Shown: positions 3,954 to 6,646 of the stretch, piece after piece | How the letters are laid out: each line of letters starts with the position of its first letter | How positions within the stretch are numbered: position 1 is the stretch's first letter | Origin: Coriobacteriales bacterium | Lineage (GTDB): Bacteria > Actinomycetota > Coriobacteriia > Coriobacteriales > UBA8131 | DNA length: 6,646 nucleotides | Direction: 5' to 3' | Assembly (NCBI GenBank): GCA_031268525.1 | Contig: JAIRXA010000205.1 | Span: 1 to 6,646, forward strand | Translations under genes and position numbers: made by a program | Notes under the pieces: model-generated | Told to the model about the DNA's origin: nothing | Seen by the model: the letters and a program-made list of their open reading frames with translations, nothing else | The model's database searches: none

Positions 3954-6293
3954 TTAATTTTCCAAACGGATGAACCAGTTGCCCGAAGCATCGATATAGC
4001 CTGTCTCCCCAGGATCCATGCGCGCATCATTCCCAGCGTCCAGCCATACACGCGCGTAGCCTTCCGAAAAATCGCTCACCTCGGCAAAGCGTGGCTCGAT
4101 CGCCCAGTTGCCCTCACGATCTATATAGCCCCAACCGCCAATGTCGTGAACCGATGGGAACTCTTCTTCCCACCACGCGTGAGCCGCTGCCAGTCCGTCG
4201 TGAAAAGAACCACTCGCCATCAGACGCATGGGTTTTATGACCCAGGTACCCGAGGTATCGATGTAGCCAATAAATATACCGCCCCCGGCGTCACCTACAA
4301 CGTTTTCGATCGAACCGGAACTATCTAAGGAAAACGACGTAATACTTACCGACGCCAATCCTTCGGAAAATTCCCCAAACTCAACTCTATATGCATATTC
4401 ACCTTCGTCAAAAGAGAAGAAGTCCTCTTCTATGGACCGGATGATGTCGGGAGTAACCACATCGTCTGCCGTGATGACTACGACACCTTCCGCATCAACA
4501 TAGTTCGGACGGAAAAGAAAGTCGCCGATGGTCTCTCCCTCCACTGGATAGAGTTCGACCTCGGATTGCATGGGTTCAAGTTCGTCAAGGGCAACCCAGC
4601 AAACGGGGCGCACCCCAAAATCATGGAGATCGGTGTCGAAATCAGGAGCTACGAACTCAGCACCCGCGCCAAGTATCAAAGACCCGTTTCCTCCAAACAC
4701 GAAAGTCGCAAACATGCTCTTGCCGCCAGGAGAGCGGAGCCACCACATGCAAGGCGAACCGTTAAGACTTTGAACTTCATCAAAGGCTTGTGCATGAGAG
4801 ATAAGGTAGCCATACCGGCTGGCCTGTGTATCCATGCGCGTTACGGCGTCATCCATCAGGGGACGGCTCATGCGTACGGTCACTATTCGATCTTCGGCCT
4901 CTGGATAGAAGCGATAGACTTCATCTGTAGAGAGCAGATAGAGATAGTCGTCCGTTTCATTGCCGCCGGGAGTGCCGAATTCTGCGTTGTCGGGGTTTTG
5001 CAGATGTGTCAGGGCGATCGCCTGGCGTTCCTGTTCGTCGAAGGCAAGCGACATGAAATCATCATTGATCCATTGGCGCAGGGCGCAGGTTTCCCAGGTG
5101 ACTTCCTCGTATTTTTCATGGTATTCACGCAGGTCGATTGCGTACTCACTGATAATCATGGCCTTATTGCCTTGAATATCGAGTACGCGCCACTCGATAT
5201 CACGTCCGCCATAGTTGCCAAAGACAACAAGATCGTCAATTTCGGGTGGCACGGTCGGCTGTACTATGACTTCGGTATCTACTGGATCGTCATTGGGTTC
5301 AGGTATGGGTGGAGTTGGTGGAGGGTCAAGAAGACCGGCGACTTTGGCCGCAATGACTCCTCCGGAAGCCAGAACGACTACACAGGCGAGAGCCAGCAGT
5401 ACCTTGACGGCTACGCTCATCTTACCTGCCGCAGCACCTCTGGCCACCGAGGGAGCAGTGCCCGCCATATCGGCAGAACCGCCCGCCGTGTCCAAGGCGC
5501 TTTTGGAACCTGTCGCCGCACCGGTGCCGCCAGAGCCAAACGAAGCGGTCAGAGCGTTGTCGGCGGCGCTCACAAGGCCTGTCGCACCAAGGTGACTCAC
5601 TTCCCCAAGCACCGAGGCAAGTGCCTGGGCGATACCAGCCTCTCTCAAACCCTGCAGGGCAAACTGGCCGCTCATCGCCGGTCCAAGCGCAACCAGCGCC
5701 AAGCCGCCGACGCCGTAGAAGCGCTCACCGGTGCGTTCCTCCTCGGCCTTGATACGGGTGGCAATGGCCTTGCGTGCCTGAAACAGGCGCTGCTTGACGG
5801 TGTTAACCGAGGAATCGGTGATGGTAGCGATCTCCTCCAGACTGAACTGCTCGTAGTAGAACAAAGCCAAAGCCTGGCGCTGCTGCACGCCGAGTGAAGC
5901 GATAACGGCCCCCAGGCGTTCACGCAGATCGGCACGCTCCACGTAGGCAGCGGGAATGGTCTCGATGTCGTTTTCTTCCAGTTCGGCGAAGACCGGCGCA
6001 TCGTCTTCCGTAGGCAGCACGCGCCTGGTCTGACGCAACTGGTCATAACAGACATTGACCACAATGCGGTTCAGCCAACCTGCGAAGGCTGCCGGTTCCT
6101 TAAGGCTCGAAAGCTGCTGCCAGACAACAACCAGGGCGTTTTGTACCGCGTCTTCAGCTGAGGCAACATCGCCAAGCGTGGTGCGGGCAAGCACAAAAGC
6201 CTTGTTGTAGTACATCCGTGCCAAGGCTTCAAAGGCTTTCTGATTGCCTGCCTGCGCCGCTTTTACAAGGCGAATATCCTGCTCGGTCGTCAT
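3954..6293 (-). CDS. ECF-type sigma factor fused to TM helix, DUF6273-type domain and WG repeats, 779 aa
   Basis: Residues about 12-90 form sigma region 2 (AEDAVQNALVVVWQQL at 46-61, then FAGWLNRIVVNVCYD), and about 125-178 form region 4 with its helix-turn-helix SLEEIATITDSSVNTVKQRL (151-170). A flexible Ala/Gly/Ser-rich linker (about 230-290) leads to one membrane helix (about 294-320) and a Pro/Asp-rich stalk. The DUF6273-type domain (about 355-570) shows IEWRVL, TWETCALRQWINDDF, QNPDN, YLLS, MWWLRSPGG and VRPVCW. The tail has WG repeats at 676-688, 721-736 and 765-777, a degenerate one near 597-607, and FSEGLA-type spacers. Sigma factors direct RNA polymerase to promoters; here region 2/4 should be cytoplasmic and the tail outside. 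The start at 6293 has AAGAGGG 5 nt upstream and directly precedes region 2. No separate anti-sigma gene is present, so the tail may control the sigma part (inference). Confidence 0.93.
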   Translation of the reverse strand: MTTEQDIRLVKAAQAGNQKAFEALARMYYNKAFVLARTTLGDVASAEDAVQNALVVVWQQLSSLKEPAAFAGWLNRIVVNVCYDQLRQTRRVLPTEDDAPVFAELEENDIETIPAAYVERADLRERLGAVIASLGVQQRQALALFYYEQFSLEEIATITDSSVNTVKQRLFQARKAIATRIKAEEERTGERFYGVGGLALVALGPAMSGQFALQGLREAGIAQALASVLGEVSHLGATGLVSAADNALTASFGSGGTGAATGSKSALDTAGGSADMAGTAPSVARGAAAGKMSVAVKVLLALACVVVLASGGVIAAKVAGLLDPPPTPPIPEPNDDPVDTEVIVQPTVPPEIDDLVVFGNYGGRDIEWRVLDIQGNKAMIISEYAIDLREYHEKYEEVTWETCALRQWINDDFMSLAFDEQERQAIALTHLQNPDNAEFGTPGGNETDDYLYLLSTDEVYRFYPEAEDRIVTVRMSRPLMDDAVTRMDTQASRYGYLISHAQAFDEVQSLNGSPCMWWLRSPGGKSMFATFVFGGNGSLILGAGAEFVAPDFDTDLHDFGVRPVCWVALDELEPMQSEVELYPVEGETIGDFLFRPNYVDAEGVVVITADDVVTPDIIRSIEEDFFSFDEGEYAYRVEFGEFSEGLASVSITSFSLDSSGSIENVVGDAGGGIFIGYIDTSGTWVIKPMRLMASGSFHDGLAAAHAWWEEEFPSVHDIGGWGYIDREGNWAIEPRFAEVSDFSEGYARVWLDAGNDARMDPGETGYIDASGNWFIRLEN

Positions 6294-6298
6294 GTATG

Positions 6299-6305
6299 CC
6301 CTCTT
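6299..6305 (-). promoter_or_regulatory. Ribosome binding site of the sigma-fusion gene
   Basis: AAGAGGG on the minus strand ends 5 nt before the ATG at 6293, slightly closer than usual but the only purine-rich motif there. It lies in the 52-nt gap after the upstream partial gene, in which no clear promoter or terminator is seen. Confidence 0.6.
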
Positions 6306-6345
6306 TTCGGGAGTGTCGTCGTTTGCCTGCGATACGGTCAGTGGC

Positions 6346-6646
6346 CTATTGAAAACTCAGATAGCCTGCAATGATATCCAAACGACCGGGATCAGAACCA
6401 TTCTCATATTCAGCACTGCGCACCACCACAACTTTCGTCATAGACACAGGGCCGCCCATCTCGTTTGTTTCTTCATAAGGATTAGGTACTTCGCGGTAGG
6501 TCCAGGATGATGATGGGACAAACGAAAGCCAGCCACCACTACCAGTAGGCGCAAGCACCACATCAAAGCTCAATCGAGGGTCATCGGCAGTTATGGTTGT
6601 ACGCCCAAACTGATCATGTGGGTCACCAAACCAAGCCTCGCCGCCG
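6346..6646 (-). CDS. C-terminal 99 residues of an unrecognised protein (start outside the window)
   Basis: The frame is open from the right edge to a TAG at 6348-6346. It has no ATG in a plausible start position, so the true start lies upstream. The visible part is polar, Gly/Ser/Pro and aromatic-rich (for example WFGDPHDQFG, LSFVPSSSWTYREVPNP, and the end IIAGYLSFQ) with alternating strand-like hydrophobics (MTKVVVVRSAEYE), which suggests a beta-rich globular or exported domain. It has no Cys and no membrane helix in this part. I do not recognise a family. It ends 52 nt before the sigma-fusion start on the same strand, so the two may share a transcript, and it could be functionally tied to the sigma system. 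Confidence 0.7.
   Translation of the reverse strand, partial: GGEAWFGDPHDQFGRTTITADDPRLSFDVVLAPTGSGGWLSFVPSSSWTYREVPNPYEETNEMGGPVSMTKVVVVRSAEYENGSDPGRLDIIAGYLSFQ

Noticed and set aside
4566..5897. Long plus-strand open frame (443 codons) opposite the sigma fusion
   Set aside because: It is antisense to a gene with clear domains, its translation shows no recognisable domain, and it has no ribosome binding site; long antisense frames are common in GC-rich coding DNA.
1..6646. CRISPR array, transposase or IS ends, tRNA/rRNA, phage genes
   Set aside because: No regularly spaced repeats, no transposase or integrase motifs and no structured RNA gene seen by eye on either strand.

Overview
The window is a moderately GC-rich bacterial segment in which every convincing gene lies on the minus strand, so transcription runs right to left. 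The mix of a zinc-ribbon/DUF6273 membrane protein, an ECF-like sigma factor with a long C-terminal sensor-like tail, WG repeats, a FIST protein and an aldehyde dehydrogenase suggests a gut-type anaerobe, perhaps Coriobacteriia (Eggerthellaceae-like) or a Bacillota relative. This taxonomic guess rests on gene-content impression only; there is no rRNA or other marker gene here.

In transcription order: (1) 6646-6346 holds the last 99 codons of an unrecognised protein whose start is outside the window. (2) 6293-3954 encodes a 779-residue fusion: an ECF-type sigma factor (regions 2 and 4), an Ala/Gly/Ser-rich linker, one transmembrane helix, a DUF6273-type domain and three to four WG repeats. (3) 3931-3788 is a possible 47-codon basic small ORF. 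(4) 3787-3623 is a regulatory stretch with a strong 34-nt inverted repeat, an overlapping alternative hairpin, a second short hairpin and a candidate ECF-like promoter. (5) 3622-2723 encodes a zinc ribbon-TM-DUF6273 protein whose outer domain is clearly homologous to that of the sigma fusion. (6) 2722-2423 is a 300-nt intergenic region with dyad symmetries. (7) 2422-1256 encodes a FIST-domain (N+C) protein. (8) 1217-1 encodes an NAD(P)-dependent aldehyde dehydrogenase that runs off the left edge.

There appear to be two functional blocks. The right block (sigma fusion plus zinc-ribbon protein) looks like a membrane-tethered signalling pair: both proteins are predicted to put a DUF6273 domain outside the cell, one linked to a sigma factor inside and the other to a zinc ribbon inside. 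No separate anti-sigma gene is visible, so the sigma factor may be controlled by its own membrane tail. The left block (FIST plus aldehyde dehydrogenase, 38 nt apart, each with a good ribosome binding site) looks like an operon pairing a putative small-ligand-binding protein with an aldehyde-oxidising enzyme. No tRNA, rRNA, CRISPR array, insertion sequence or phage gene was seen.
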